Assembly: GCA_021803325.1 (NCBI GenBank)
Contig: JAJZLP010000212.1
Span: forward strand, 1-64,000
DNA: 64,000 nt
Reading direction: 5' to 3'
Origin: Actinomycetes bacterium
GTDB taxonomy: Bacteria; Actinomycetota; Acidimicrobiia; Acidimicrobiales; UBA8190
How positions within the stretch are numbered: position 1 is the stretch's first letter; each line of letters starts with the position of its first letter. The notes below the pieces were generated by a model, which did no database searches, had not been told where the DNA came from, and worked only from the letters and a program-made list of their open reading frames with translations. Shown here piece after piece: positions 36,996 to 45,711 of this stretch. The translations under genes and the position numbers were made by a program.

Positions 36996-37925
36996 TCAGC
37001 GGTCGCCGGCACCGTCCGCCGGGCGCACGTGGACCACGTCCCCGACCACCACCGAGTGCCGTCGGCCGTCGTCGCCTTCGACGACCAGGGCGCCGGCGTC
37101 GTCGACCGACCGCGCCACGCCTCGGACCTCGGCCCCGGCCAGCTCGACCGACACCCTCCGCCCGATCGTGGTGCAGCACGCCCGGTATGCCACCGCCTGC
37201 CGTTCACGCCCCTCGGGCGTCTCGAGGTCGGCGAGGCGGGCGTGCAGGTCGACCAGCAGCGCCACCAGCAGCTCGGACCGGTCCACCCGCCGTCCCGTCG
37301 CCGCTCGCAGCGAGGTGGCCCGGCCACGGATGTCCGGGGGAACGTCGTCACCGTCCGCGGGCCAGTCCACGTTCAGACCCAGCCCGACGACGACCGCCAC
37401 CCGTCCGGGGCCTGCCGTGCCACCGCCCGCCAGCCCCACCTGGACGCCGCCGCGCCCGGCCGCCGCGCCACCGCCTGCCTCCTCCGGTGCGCGCCCGACC
37501 GGCGCGTCGGCGGTCTCCGCCAGCACCCCTGCAAGCTTGCGGTCCTCCAGGACCAGGTCGTTCGGCCACTTGCAGCCGACCTCCAGTCCGGCCACGGCAG
37601 CGCACGCGGTGACCGCTGCGAGCGAGACCGAGGTGGCGCACCGGTACAGCTCGGTAGGGGGAAGCTCGGGCCGCAGCAGGACCGACAGCAGCAGGTTCGC
37701 TCCCGGCGGAGCCTCCCAACGACGGTCCAGCCGACCCCGCCCCGCAGTCTGGTGGTCGGCCACCACCACCAGGCCCTCGCCGGCTCCGGCCGCAGCCTCC
37801 GCCAGGACGACCCGATTGGTCGAACCGACCTCGTCGAGGTGACGGACGTCGGTGAACCGGGTACCTGGCACTGCGAGCGGCCAACCACCGCGAGGGCCCG
37901 GACCGGGTACGGCAGGATCGGACAT
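36996..37925 (-). CDS. birA: Biotin-[acetyl-CoA-carboxylase] ligase
   Basis: A 309-residue biotin protein ligase that charges the biotin-carrier lysine of carboxylases such as accC, which is divergent next door. Motifs: STNRVVLAEA, DHQTAGRGRLDRRWEAPPG with the nucleotide-binding GRGR, GCKWPNDL, KLAGVLAE, and GLGLNVDWP. There is no N-terminal DNA-binding domain, so it is the non-regulatory class. The C-terminal cap domain ends at HVRPADGAGDR. ATG 37925 is chosen because TACAGT lies 7 nt upstream. A Gly/Ala insert (about residues 180-200) sits before GLGLN. Confidence 0.92.
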   Translation of the reverse strand: MSDPAVPGPGPRGGWPLAVPGTRFTDVRHLDEVGSTNRVVLAEAAAGAGEGLVVVADHQTAGRGRLDRRWEAPPGANLLLSVLLRPELPPTELYRCATSVSLAAVTACAAVAGLEVGCKWPNDLVLEDRKLAGVLAETADAPVGRAPEEAGGGAAAGRGGVQVGLAGGGTAGPGRVAVVVGLGLNVDWPADGDDVPPDIRGRATSLRAATGRRVDRSELLVALLVDLHARLADLETPEGRERQAVAYRACCTTIGRRVSVELAGAEVRGVARSVDDAGALVVEGDDGRRHSVVVGDVVHVRPADGAGDR

Positions 37926-37932
37926 GGCGTGA

Positions 37933-37938
37933 ACTGTA
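37933..37938 (-). promoter_or_regulatory. Leaderless -10 box of birA
   Basis: TACAGT, then TCACGCC (7 nt), then the ATG, with no ribosome site between. Confidence 0.6.
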
Positions 37939-38085
37939 CGGCTCGTGCCAGGCTGGGGGCCCTGGTCACCACCTGGCCGGGGGCGTCGCGCGCCCCGGGT
38001 ACCGTCGGGCCGGGCATCAGCCACGTGTCCGGCGGCGCCGCCGCCACCACAGACCACCTACCACGCAGCCACGAAGGGGAGCACC

Positions 38086-39876
38086 GTGTTCGACAAGGTC
38101 CTGATCGCCAATCGGGGCGAGATCGCCGTTCGAGTGATCCGAACCTGCCGTGAGCTGGGGATCGGAACGGTCGCCGTCTACTCCGAGCTGGACCGCGAGG
38201 CCCTGCACGTCCGCCTGGCGGACGAGGCCTACGCCCTGGGCGGCCAGAGCGCGGCCGAGAGCTACCTGAACACCGAGGCCATCTTGGACGCCATCCGCAC
38301 CAGCGGGGCCAGCGCGGTGCACCCCGGCTACGGGTTCTTCTCCGAGAACGCCGACTTCGCCCGGGCGATCACCGCCGAGGGCGTCACCTTCATCGGGCCG
38401 CCCCCCGAGGCCATCGAGGTGATGGGCGACAAGATCAGCTCCCGGCGCGCGGCCGAGGCGGCGGGGGTGCCCGGCGTGCCCGGCCAGACCGAGCCGGTGA
38501 CCGAGGCCGAGCAGATCCGGGCGTTCGGCGAGGCGTTCGGCTGGCCGGTGGCCATCAAGGCGGCGTTCGGCGGCGGCGGCCGAGGCATGAAGGTCGTGCA
38601 CGGCCCCGACGAGGTGGTCGAGGCGATGGAGTCGGCCCAGCGCGAGGCCCTGTCGTCGTTCGGCCGCCCCGAGATCTACCTGGAGCGCTACCTGGCGTGG
38701 CCGCGCCACATCGAGATGCAGATCATCTGCGACACGCACGGCAACGCCTTGTGGCTCGGCGAGCGCGACTGCTCCTGCCAGCGCCGCCACCAGAAGCTGG
38801 TCGAGGAGAGCCCGGCGCCGAACTTCCCCGACGAGGTTCGCCGGGCCATGGGCGAGGCGGCGGTGACCGTGGCCCGGGCGTGCGGGTACGTCAACGCCGG
38901 CACGGTGGAGTTCCTCTACCAGGACGGGGAGTTCCACTTCCTCGAGATGAACACCCGCCTGCAGGTCGAGCACCCGGTGACGGAGCTGGTGACCGGCCTC
39001 GACCTGGTGGAGCAGCAGCTCCGGGTGGCGGCCGGCGAGGCGCTCGCCTTCGGCCAGGACGACGTCCGGCGCGACGGGCACGCCATCGAGGTGCGGATCA
39101 ACGCCGAGGACCCCGCCGGCGGCAAGTTCCTGCCGTCTCCGGGGACCATCACCCGCTTCCGGGCCCCGGCAGGGCCGGGCGTCCGCCTGGACGGCGGTTA
39201 CGAGGCCGGTGACACCGTCAGCCAGTTCTACGACAACCTGGTGGCCAAGCTGATCGTGTGGGCGCCGGACCGCGACGCAGCGCGGCGCCGCATGCTGCGG
39301 GCCCTCGGTGAGACGACCATCGAGGGCATCGCCACCACCATCCCTGCCGACGTGGCGATCCTGGAGCACCACGACTTCGCTGCCGGTGAGCACTCCACGA
39401 ACTGGGTGGAGCAGCGCCTGGACCTGTCGGGCGTCACCGGGTCGGCCGACCCGTCGTCGGCGCCGACAGCAGAGGGCGAGGCTGAGCCGACCGTGCTGCG
39501 CGAGGTGACCACCGAGGTCGGCGGGCGGCGCTACCGGGTGAAGCTGTGGCTCCCCGAATCGGCTGCAGCAGCACCGGCGGCCACCGGCACGGGAGCGGCT
39601 CGTGCCGCCGGGGGCCGTGGCGGCCGCGCCAGCCGGACCCGGGCTGCCGTCGGCGGCGCCGGCTCCGGGACCATCACCGTCCCCATGCAGGGCACGATCG
39701 TCAAGGTCCTGGTGGCGGTGGGCGACACCGTGGAGGCCGGCCAGACCGTCTGCGTGCTCGAGGCCATGAAGATGGAGAACGCCATCGCCACGGAGAAGGC
39801 CGGCACCGTCACCGAGGTGAAGGTCACCGCCGGCGACTCGGTCGGTGCCGGCGACGTGGTGGCCGTCGTCGACTAG
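38086..39876 (+). CDS. accC: Biotin carboxylase / biotin carrier subunit (acyl-CoA carboxylase alpha)
   Basis: A 596-residue alpha chain of acetyl-/propionyl-CoA carboxylase. Biotin carboxylase part: [17 protein letters not shown] at the start, [27 protein letters not shown] (ATP lid), [14 protein letters not shown] and RINAEDP. An Ala/Gly-rich linker follows, then the carrier domain with EAMKMEN, lysine near residue 562. The beta chain is not in the window. GTG 38086 follows GAAGGGGAG. With birA and the mutase at 41394 it fits propionyl-CoA assimilation; fatty-acid synthesis is equally possible. Confidence 0.95.
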   Translation: MFDKVLIANRGEIAVRVIRTCRELGIGTVAVYSELDREALHVRLADEAYALGGQSAAESYLNTEAILDAIRTSGASAVHPGYGFFSENADFARAITAEGVTFIGPPPEAIEVMGDKISSRRAAEAAGVPGVPGQTEPVTEAEQIRAFGEAFGWPVAIKAAFGGGGRGMKVVHGPDEVVEAMESAQREALSSFGRPEIYLERYLAWPRHIEMQIICDTHGNALWLGERDCSCQRRHQKLVEESPAPNFPDEVRRAMGEAAVTVARACGYVNAGTVEFLYQDGEFHFLEMNTRLQVEHPVTELVTGLDLVEQQLRVAAGEALAFGQDDVRRDGHAIEVRINAEDPAGGKFLPSPGTITRFRAPAGPGVRLDGGYEAGDTVSQFYDNLVAKLIVWAPDRDAARRRMLRALGETTIEGIATTIPADVAILEHHDFAAGEHSTNWVEQRLDLSGVTGSADPSSAPTAEGEAEPTVLREVTTEVGGRRYRVKLWLPESAAAAPAATGTGAARAAGGRGGRASRTRAAVGGAGSGTITVPMQGTIVKVLVAVGDTVEAGQTVCVLEAMKMENAIATEKAGTVTEVKVTAGDSVGAGDVVAVVD

Positions 39877-39962
39877 CCCGCCCTCGGCCCGGGATCGCTC
39901 GGGCCCTCCGTCGGCACCGGGAGACGACGGCGGTGGGCGCCCCGTCGTGATCGAATGGAGCG

Positions 39963-41189
39963 GTGACGACTCCTCCTTCGCCGGCGGCCCCCACTCCTCC
40001 AGCGGCGCCGCCCCCGGGATCGGTGGCCGACGCCGCCAAGGGGCGTGCTCGCCGTTCCGTCGAGGGCGCCGTCGAGCGCCTGGTGGCGCTGGCCGACGCC
40101 CTGCACGCGGATCCCGAATTGTCGTTCGAGGAGCACCGCTCGGCCGCGCTGGTGGCCCGAGCGCTCGCGGATGCCGGACTGACGGTCGAGACGGAGATCT
40201 CCGGCCTGCCGACCGCGTTCGCGGCGCGCGCCGGGTCCGGGCCGCTGCACGTCGTGGTGTGTGCCGAGTACGACGCCCTGCCCGGGGTTGGGCACGCCTG
40301 CGGCCACAACCTGATCGCCGCCTCGGCGGTGGGGGCCGGACTGGCGCTGGCTCCGCTCGCCGACGAGCTGGGGCTGGCGGTGACGGTGCTGGGCACGCCG
40401 GCAGAGGAGGGCGGGGGCGGCAAGGTCCTGCTGCTCGACCGGGGTGCCTTCGCCGGTGCCCACGCGGCGATGATGGTCCATCCCTGGCCCGAGGACCGGC
40501 TGACGGCCACGTGCCTGGCCGTCGACCACATCCGGGTCGCCTACACGGGGAGGGAGTCGCACGCGTCGGCCGCCCCCGAGCACGGCATCAACGCCGGTGA
40601 CGCCATGGTGGTCGCCCAGGTGGCCATCGGGCTGCTGCGCCAGCACCTGCCGGCTGGCGACCAGGTCCACGGGGTGGTCGACAGCGGCGGCCAGGCACCG
40701 AACATCGTCCCCGGGCATGCGGTCGGCAGGTGGATGCTGCGCTCCCCCAGCCTCGACGGGTTGGAGGCGCTGCGGCCGCGCGTTCGGCACTGTTTCGAAG
40801 CGGGATCGCTCGCCACCGGCGCCGCTCTCGATGTGACGGCCCTGTCGCCCACCTATTCGCACATGGAGCCCGATCCCGGCCTGCTGCGCCTGTGGCGGGT
40901 CAACGCCGAGTCCCTGGGCCGCCGCTACGACGCCGACGACGCCGGGGTGGCGCCGCCGACCCTGTCGACCGACATGGCCAACGTGTCGCTGGTCGTGCCG
41001 ACGATCCACCCGCTCATCGGCGTCGACGCCGGCGGCGCGGTCAACCACCAGCCGGCGTTCGCCGCTGCCTGCACGGGGCCATCAGCCCGCGGGGCCATGC
41101 TCGACGGCGCCCTCGGGATGGCCTTCACCGCCATCGACGCGGCCACGGACCCAGAGGAGCGCGAGCGGTTGCTCGACAGGGACCGCTGA
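39963..41189 (+). CDS. M20-family amidohydrolase
   Basis: A 408-residue metallopeptidase-like amidohydrolase of the AbgB/aminobenzoyl-glutamate and aminoacylase group. Metal ligands appear in AEYDALPGVGHACGHN (about 102-117), the catalytic pair in GTPAEEGGGGK (about 142-152), a histidine in MMVHPWPEDRL, and the dimerisation-domain VAYTGRESHASAAPEHG. The N-terminus has a Pro-rich lead of about 18 residues. GTG 39963 has no clear ribosome site or -10 box. The substrate cannot be told. It points at the mutase gene across a short repeat. Confidence 0.85.
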   Translation: MTTPPSPAAPTPPAAPPPGSVADAAKGRARRSVEGAVERLVALADALHADPELSFEEHRSAALVARALADAGLTVETEISGLPTAFAARAGSGPLHVVVCAEYDALPGVGHACGHNLIAASAVGAGLALAPLADELGLAVTVLGTPAEEGGGGKVLLLDRGAFAGAHAAMMVHPWPEDRLTATCLAVDHIRVAYTGRESHASAAPEHGINAGDAMVVAQVAIGLLRQHLPAGDQVHGVVDSGGQAPNIVPGHAVGRWMLRSPSLDGLEALRPRVRHCFEAGSLATGAALDVTALSPTYSHMEPDPGLLRLWRVNAESLGRRYDADDAGVAPPTLSTDMANVSLVVPTIHPLIGVDAGGAVNHQPAFAAACTGPSARGAMLDGALGMAFTAIDAATDPEERERLLDRDR

Positions 41190-41198
41190 GAGCCTGCA

Positions 41199-41243
41199 CA
41201 GGCCCAGGCGCCACAGGCCCAGGCGCCACAGGCCCAGGCGCAG
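41199..41243. repeat. Three-copy 15-bp tandem repeat
   Basis: Units of CAGGCCCAGGCGCCA start at 41199, 41214 and 41229, 9 nt past the amidohydrolase stop. A direct repeat CCCCGCTACCTG occurs twice near 41334-41368. The rest of the gap to 41393 looks empty. Confidence 0.9.
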
Positions 41244-41393
41244 GACCCCCCGGTGGGCCCTGGCGCAGGCTCCGGGGCGGGCGACGGTACGGCCCCGGCC
41301 GAGTCGTCGCTGCACCACCACCCGTGCCGCCGCCCCCGCTACCTGCGAAACGGTCCCCGCTACCTGTGAGGCGGCCCCCAGTCGTCGCCGGGG

Positions 41394-42992
41394 TCAGCGC
41401 CCGGGCTGGTACACCCCGAAGGCGTCGCGCAGCACGTCGGACACCTCGCCCAGGGTTGCCATCGCCTTCAGGGCAACCCGCATGGGCACCAGCAGGTTCT
41501 GGGTGCCGCGGGCCGCCGCGGCCACATCTGCCAGGGCAGCGTCGACGGCCGCCTGGTCACGCTCGGCCCGGACCCGCTGCGTGCGCTCGACCTGCGACTG
41601 CTGCAGGGTCGGATCGATGGGGAACACCTCGGTCGGCTCCACGACGTCGTCGACGAACCGGTTGACGCCGACGACGGGCTTCTCCCCGCTGTCCACGCCC
41701 TTGGCGTACGCGTAGGCGGCGGACTCGATCTCCTCCTGCATGAACCCGTTCTCGATGGCGACGACCGCCCCGCCGAGGGCGTCGATCCGCTCCAGGTAGT
41801 CCCAGGCCATGCGCTCGACCTCGTCGGTGAGCGATTCGACGAAGTACGACCCTGCCAGTGGGTCGACGGTGTCGACGACGCCGGACTCGTAGCCGACGAT
41901 CTGCTGGGTACGTAGGGCGATCTTGGCGGCCTTCTCCGTGGGGAGCCCGAGCGCCTCGTCGAAGCCGTTGGTGTGGAGGCTCTGGGTGCCACCCAGCACC
42001 GCCGACAGCGCTTGCACGGTGACGCGCACGATGTTGTTCTCCGGCTGCTGGGCGGTGAGCGTGGAGCCGCCGGTCTGGGTGTGGAACCGCAGGAGCGTGG
42101 AGCGCGGGTCCTTGGCAGCGAAGCGCTCGGTCATGATGCGCGCCCACATGCGGCGCGCGGCGCGGAACTTCGCCACCTCCTCGAACAGGTTGTTGTGGGC
42201 GTTCCAGAAGAAGCTGAGCCGGGGGGCGATGGCGTCGACGTCGAGACCGGCGGCCATGGCCGCCTCGACGTAGGCGATGCCGTTGGCGATGGTGAACGCG
42301 ATCTCCTGCACCGCCGTCGAACCGGCCTCGCGGATGTGGTACCCCGAGATCGAGATGGTGTTCCAGCCCGGGATCCGCTCGTTGCAGTAGGCGAAGGTGT
42401 CGGTGATGAGCCGCATCGACGGCCGCGGCGGGTAGATGTAGGTCCCGCGGGCGACGTACTCCTTCAGGATGTCGTTCTGGATGGTGCCGCCGAGCTTGTC
42501 GGCGCCCACACCGTTCTCCTCGGCCACCAGCTCGTAGAACAGCAACAGGATCGCGGCCGTGGCGTTGATCGTCATCGACGTGGTGACCCGGTCGAGCGGC
42601 AGGCCGGCCAGCAGCAGCCGCATGTCGGCGAGCGAGTCGATGGCCACGCCGACCTTGCCGACCTCGCCCTCCGATCGAGGGTGGTCGGAGTCATAGCCCA
42701 TCTGGGTGGGGAGGTCGAACGCGCAGGACAGCCCGGTCTGCCCGGCGCCGAGCAGGAACTTGAACCGCTCGTTGGTGGCCTCCGCGGTGCCGAAACCGGC
42801 GTACTGGCGCATCGTCCACAGCCGCCCGCGGTACATGTCGCTCCGCACCCCGCGGGTGTAGGGGTGCTCGCCCGGACGCCCGAGCTTGGTGACCGGATCC
42901 CAGCCGGCCAGGTCGGCCGCGTCGTACAGTGCCCGGACCTCGATACCCGAATCGGTCAGGCGGGGAGCCTGCCGATCACGCTTCGTCGTCAT
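41394..42992 (-). CDS. Methylmalonyl-CoA mutase-type acyl-CoA mutase, catalytic subunit
   Basis: A 532-residue B12-dependent acyl-CoA mutase subunit: [18 protein letters not shown] near 62, [46 protein letters not shown] and TQQPEN-type ([12 protein letters not shown]) segments. It stops before the B12-binding domain of one-chain enzymes (about 730 residues), so a separate small subunit is needed and is not in the window. The active-site Tyr in RQYAGF favours methylmalonyl-CoA, but isobutyryl- or hydroxyisobutyryl-type mutases share the REAG segment. ATG 42992 has TAACCT 6 nt upstream. Confidence 0.88.
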   Translation of the reverse strand: MTTKRDRQAPRLTDSGIEVRALYDAADLAGWDPVTKLGRPGEHPYTRGVRSDMYRGRLWTMRQYAGFGTAEATNERFKFLLGAGQTGLSCAFDLPTQMGYDSDHPRSEGEVGKVGVAIDSLADMRLLLAGLPLDRVTTSMTINATAAILLLFYELVAEENGVGADKLGGTIQNDILKEYVARGTYIYPPRPSMRLITDTFAYCNERIPGWNTISISGYHIREAGSTAVQEIAFTIANGIAYVEAAMAAGLDVDAIAPRLSFFWNAHNNLFEEVAKFRAARRMWARIMTERFAAKDPRSTLLRFHTQTGGSTLTAQQPENNIVRVTVQALSAVLGGTQSLHTNGFDEALGLPTEKAAKIALRTQQIVGYESGVVDTVDPLAGSYFVESLTDEVERMAWDYLERIDALGGAVVAIENGFMQEEIESAAYAYAKGVDSGEKPVVGVNRFVDDVVEPTEVFPIDPTLQQSQVERTQRVRAERDQAAVDAALADVAAAARGTQNLLVPMRVALKAMATLGEVSDVLRDAFGVYQPGR

Positions 42993-42998
42993 GCCCTC

Positions 42999-43004
42999 AG
43001 GTTA
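42999..43004 (-). promoter_or_regulatory. Leaderless -10 box of the mutase
   Basis: TAACCT, then GAGGGC (6 nt), then the ATG. It is the same hexamer and spacing as the CAAX protease gene. Confidence 0.6.
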
Positions 43005-43122
43005 CGAGATGCAGTGACCACCCCCCGACGCTCCGATGTCGGCGGTCGGGAATGGGACCGACCTGACGCCCGGGGCTTCGAACCCGAACAGCTCGCGGCA
43101 GGCGACCGACGCTGATCACAGC

Positions 43123-43156
43123 GATGCCCGCCCCGACAAGTCTGCAGGCGGGCATC
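43123..43156. terminator. Strong hairpin in a divergent gap
   Basis: Perfect 10-bp inverted repeat GATGCCCGCC / GGCGGGCATC with a 14-nt loop. The arms extend to about 14 bp with one bulge (ACAG...CTGT). It looks like the terminators elsewhere in the window but lies upstream of both neighbours. Confidence 0.5.
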
Positions 43157-43268
43157 CTGTTCGACCACACGCCCAGACCACACGCTCGCGGCTCCGCCGC
43201 TCGGATAGGTGACGTCGGCCCGATGGCCCCGCTTCCGACCGCTTGCGCCATCCAGAGCCATCAGACGT

Positions 43269-43278
43269 TCTGGCCAGA
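43269..43278. promoter_or_regulatory. Palindrome upstream of the RND operon
   Basis: TCTGGCCAGA, a perfect 10-bp palindrome about 90 bp before the adaptor start. It is a candidate operator, for example for the linked response regulator. This is a single occurrence, so the claim is weak. Confidence 0.3.
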
Positions 43279-43368
43279 TTCTTGGCCTGATCTCATCACC
43301 TTCTCATCTTGGACTGGTTCGATGGCCACCGGGAGAACCTCAACCACCACGCACGAGGAATGAACTGC

Positions 43369-45678
43369 ATGGCACGAGCGATGGCTGGCGCGAAGAAGTG
43401 GCTCGGAGCTCGCCGCCAGCGGGTGTCAGCCAGGCTCGGGTCAGGGAGCGCCGGCACCAGTCCGTGGGGACCCGGCCGGCGCTCCATGATCCGACGGGTC
43501 AAGATCGGGGTACTGGCAGCTGTGACCGCGGTCATCCTCATGGGCGGCGCAGACGCCTTTGCTGGCGGACTCGGCCATGGTGCCGAACACGGCAAGCACG
43601 GGCATCATAAGGGGTCGGGCGTGACCGCGGTGGAGTTGGCAGCTGCGAGCTCGGGGACGGCCGTCTCCCAGCTCTCACTGTCTGGGACCGTCGCGTCGCA
43701 AGCGACGCTCGACGTATCGTCGGCGGCGGCAGGCCGGGTCACTGCCGTCGACGTCACCGCCGGCCAGAGCGTCACCGCCGGCCAGGTGATCGCCGTCGTC
43801 ACCAACCCGCTCGCAGCCGACCAGGTCACCGCAGCGCAGGATGCGGTTGACACGGCACAGGCCAAGCTGCAGGCGGCACTGGCCGGTGTGAGCCCGCAGG
43901 TGGTCGCGGTTGCCGAAGCCGGCCTGGCCAAGGCGCAAGCCAGCTTGGGCGCCGCCCAGATCGCCTACCAGGACGCCCGGTCGTCGAGCCAAGCGAACCA
44001 GCAGGCTGCGGTGGCCAACGCCCAGATCGCGCTCACCAAGGCAGAAGACAACTTGGCCACCGCACAGGCGGTTTCCCAGACCACGCAGGCGACGGCACAG
44101 GCCGGGCAGCTGGCTGCCGTAGCCGCTGCTCAGGCCACGCTGGCCAAGGACCAGGACGCGCTGTCCTCGGCGCAGGTCGGCGAGCAGACAGCCCAGACCG
44201 CCTACGAGGACGCCCAAGCACAGGCGACGCAGAACCAGCAGGCCGCCGTCGCCGCGGCCCAGGCCAATCTGGCCAAGGCGCAAGCCACCGGTGCCGGCGC
44301 CCAGGCAGCCGTCACCCAAGCCCAAGCTGCGTTGAACGCGGCGGAGGGCGACCAGAACGATTCGGTGGGCGACAACAGCCCGGCGGACACCGACAGCTCC
44401 GACGCGGCGGCGTTGAGCACCGCACAGAGCAACCTCACGACCGACGATGCGAACCTGAATGCTGCCAATGCTGCGGTGTCCCAGGCACAGCTCACCCTGA
44501 CCCAGGCGGAGTCTCCCCCACCTTCCGCTGGGGTCACCCAAGCCCAGGCTGCAGCCTCCCAGGCCCAGAACACGGTGAACGAAGCCGAGATCAACGTGCG
44601 GCAGGACCAGCAGCAGCTGTCGGCGGCACAGTCCGCTTCTCCCTCGACAGCGACGATCCAAACCCAAGCGGCGGTCACGCAGGCCCAGCTCGGCGTGCAG
44701 CAGGCGCAGCTGGCGCTCAGCCAGGCGCAAACCTCCGATGCCAGCTCGGTCAACCAGGCCGGAGCCTCGGTCACCGAAGCCCAGGCTGGCATGTCCCTTG
44801 CCCAGGCACAGGCGGCCCAGAGCTCGGCGGCACCGAACCTCCTGTCCACCGCTCCGCTGGCCGACGCCTTGGCCCAGGCCGAGGCCCAGTCGGGGATCGT
44901 CCAGGCCACCGCCGCTCAAGGCACCGTGACGGCACCATTCAGCGGCACCATCACCTCCGTCCCCGCTGTCGTCGGGCAGAACGTGGGGACAGGGACGACC
45001 TTGGCAGTGCTCCAGGCCAGCCAGCTCACCGTGGGAGCGCCCCTGGCCCAGCAGGATCTGGCGCTCGTCCACCCGGGCGAGGCGGCCACCATCACCGTAC
45101 CCGGCGCGCCGAGGAAGCTGACCGGCAGCGTTGCCGGCGTGGCGGTCACGGGGAACCCGAGCTCCCTCAGCTTCACCGTCACCGTGGCCCCATCGAGCGA
45201 ACCGTCCTGGCTGCTGGCCGGCGAGTCGGCCGCGGTGGAGGTCGTCGTCCAGTCGTTCCCGTCGGCGGTGCTCGTCCCGGCCGAGGCGATCGTGTCGCTG
45301 AACGGCACCCCGCAGGTCTTCGAACTGCAGCCGAACAAAACGGTGAAACTGGTCAACGTGGAGCCGGGTGTCACCGACGGCACCACCACCATGGTGACCG
45401 GCCTTCCGGCCGGCACCCAGGTCGTGGCTGTCGGCCAGACCTACCTGGCCGACGGGGCCCGTGTCCGTTCCACGGGCAGTGTGGCGGTCTCGTCGACGGT
45501 GAACGGTTCGGTGGTGGCAGGACTGGGCAATGCCACGCTCGTCACGCCCCCCAGCACCACCGGAGGGGCGAAACCAGCTGGTGCAGGAGGCAGAAACGGT
45601 GGTGGTGGGGCTGGCGGTGGGGCTGGCGGTCTCGGTGGCGGCGGCGGTGGCGGTGGCGGTGGCGGGAAGAAGGGATGA
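43369..45678 (+). CDS. RND-type periplasmic adaptor (MFP) with very long coiled coil
   Basis: A 769-residue membrane-fusion protein. A cytoplasmic lead of about 40 residues is followed by a membrane anchor (KIGVLAAVTAVILMGG, 45-60), a His-rich HGHHK, the first lipoyl half (about 100-147), then some 365 residues of Ala/Gln-rich heptad sequence. The second lipoyl half (GTVTAPFSGTITS, about 517-550), beta-barrel and MP domain follow, and a Gly-run tail ending GGKKG. Usual adaptors have about 400 residues. ATG 43369 is chosen for the GAGGA site 9 nt upstream; ATG 43486 (MIRRVKIG) is an alternative. The RND pump follows 33 bp later. Confidence 0.87.
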   Translation: MARAMAGAKKWLGARRQRVSARLGSGSAGTSPWGPGRRSMIRRVKIGVLAAVTAVILMGGADAFAGGLGHGAEHGKHGHHKGSGVTAVELAAASSGTAVSQLSLSGTVASQATLDVSSAAAGRVTAVDVTAGQSVTAGQVIAVVTNPLAADQVTAAQDAVDTAQAKLQAALAGVSPQVVAVAEAGLAKAQASLGAAQIAYQDARSSSQANQQAAVANAQIALTKAEDNLATAQAVSQTTQATAQAGQLAAVAAAQATLAKDQDALSSAQVGEQTAQTAYEDAQAQATQNQQAAVAAAQANLAKAQATGAGAQAAVTQAQAALNAAEGDQNDSVGDNSPADTDSSDAAALSTAQSNLTTDDANLNAANAAVSQAQLTLTQAESPPPSAGVTQAQAAASQAQNTVNEAEINVRQDQQQLSAAQSASPSTATIQTQAAVTQAQLGVQQAQLALSQAQTSDASSVNQAGASVTEAQAGMSLAQAQAAQSSAAPNLLSTAPLADALAQAEAQSGIVQATAAQGTVTAPFSGTITSVPAVVGQNVGTGTTLAVLQASQLTVGAPLAQQDLALVHPGEAATITVPGAPRKLTGSVAGVAVTGNPSSLSFTVTVAPSSEPSWLLAGESAAVEVVVQSFPSAVLVPAEAIVSLNGTPQVFELQPNKTVKLVNVEPGVTDGTTTMVTGLPAGTQVVAVGQTYLADGARVRSTGSVAVSSTVNGSVVAGLGNATLVTPPSTTGGAKPAGAGGRNGGGGAGGGAGGLGGGGGGGGGGGKKG

Positions 45679-45711
45679 GCCCGCGCTCGCCCCGAGCACC
45701 GGGGAATTGTC

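Larger units (their letters stand above)
43005..43368. other. Divergent region between the mutase and the RND operon
   Basis: No gene is seen. It holds a strong hairpin (43123-43156), a 10-bp palindrome (43269-43278) and, closer to the adaptor gene, A-T-richer DNA that probably carries the operon promoter; TTGGCC at 43282-43287 with a 17-nt gap to CATCTT is the best but weak candidate. Confidence 0.5.

Noticed and set aside
38017-39393. 458-codon minus-strand frame opposite accC
   Set aside because: It lies entirely opposite a clear biotin carboxylase and carries no conserved sequence.
43068-43096. tRNA T-arm-like GGTTCGAAGCC on the minus strand
   Set aside because: The flanking stem does not pair properly, and no anticodon arm or acceptor stem can be built around it.
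44033-44909. Antisense frames opposite the adaptor coiled coil
   Set aside because: They are Trp/Ala-rich products of the Gln-Ala repeat read backwards, with no start signals.
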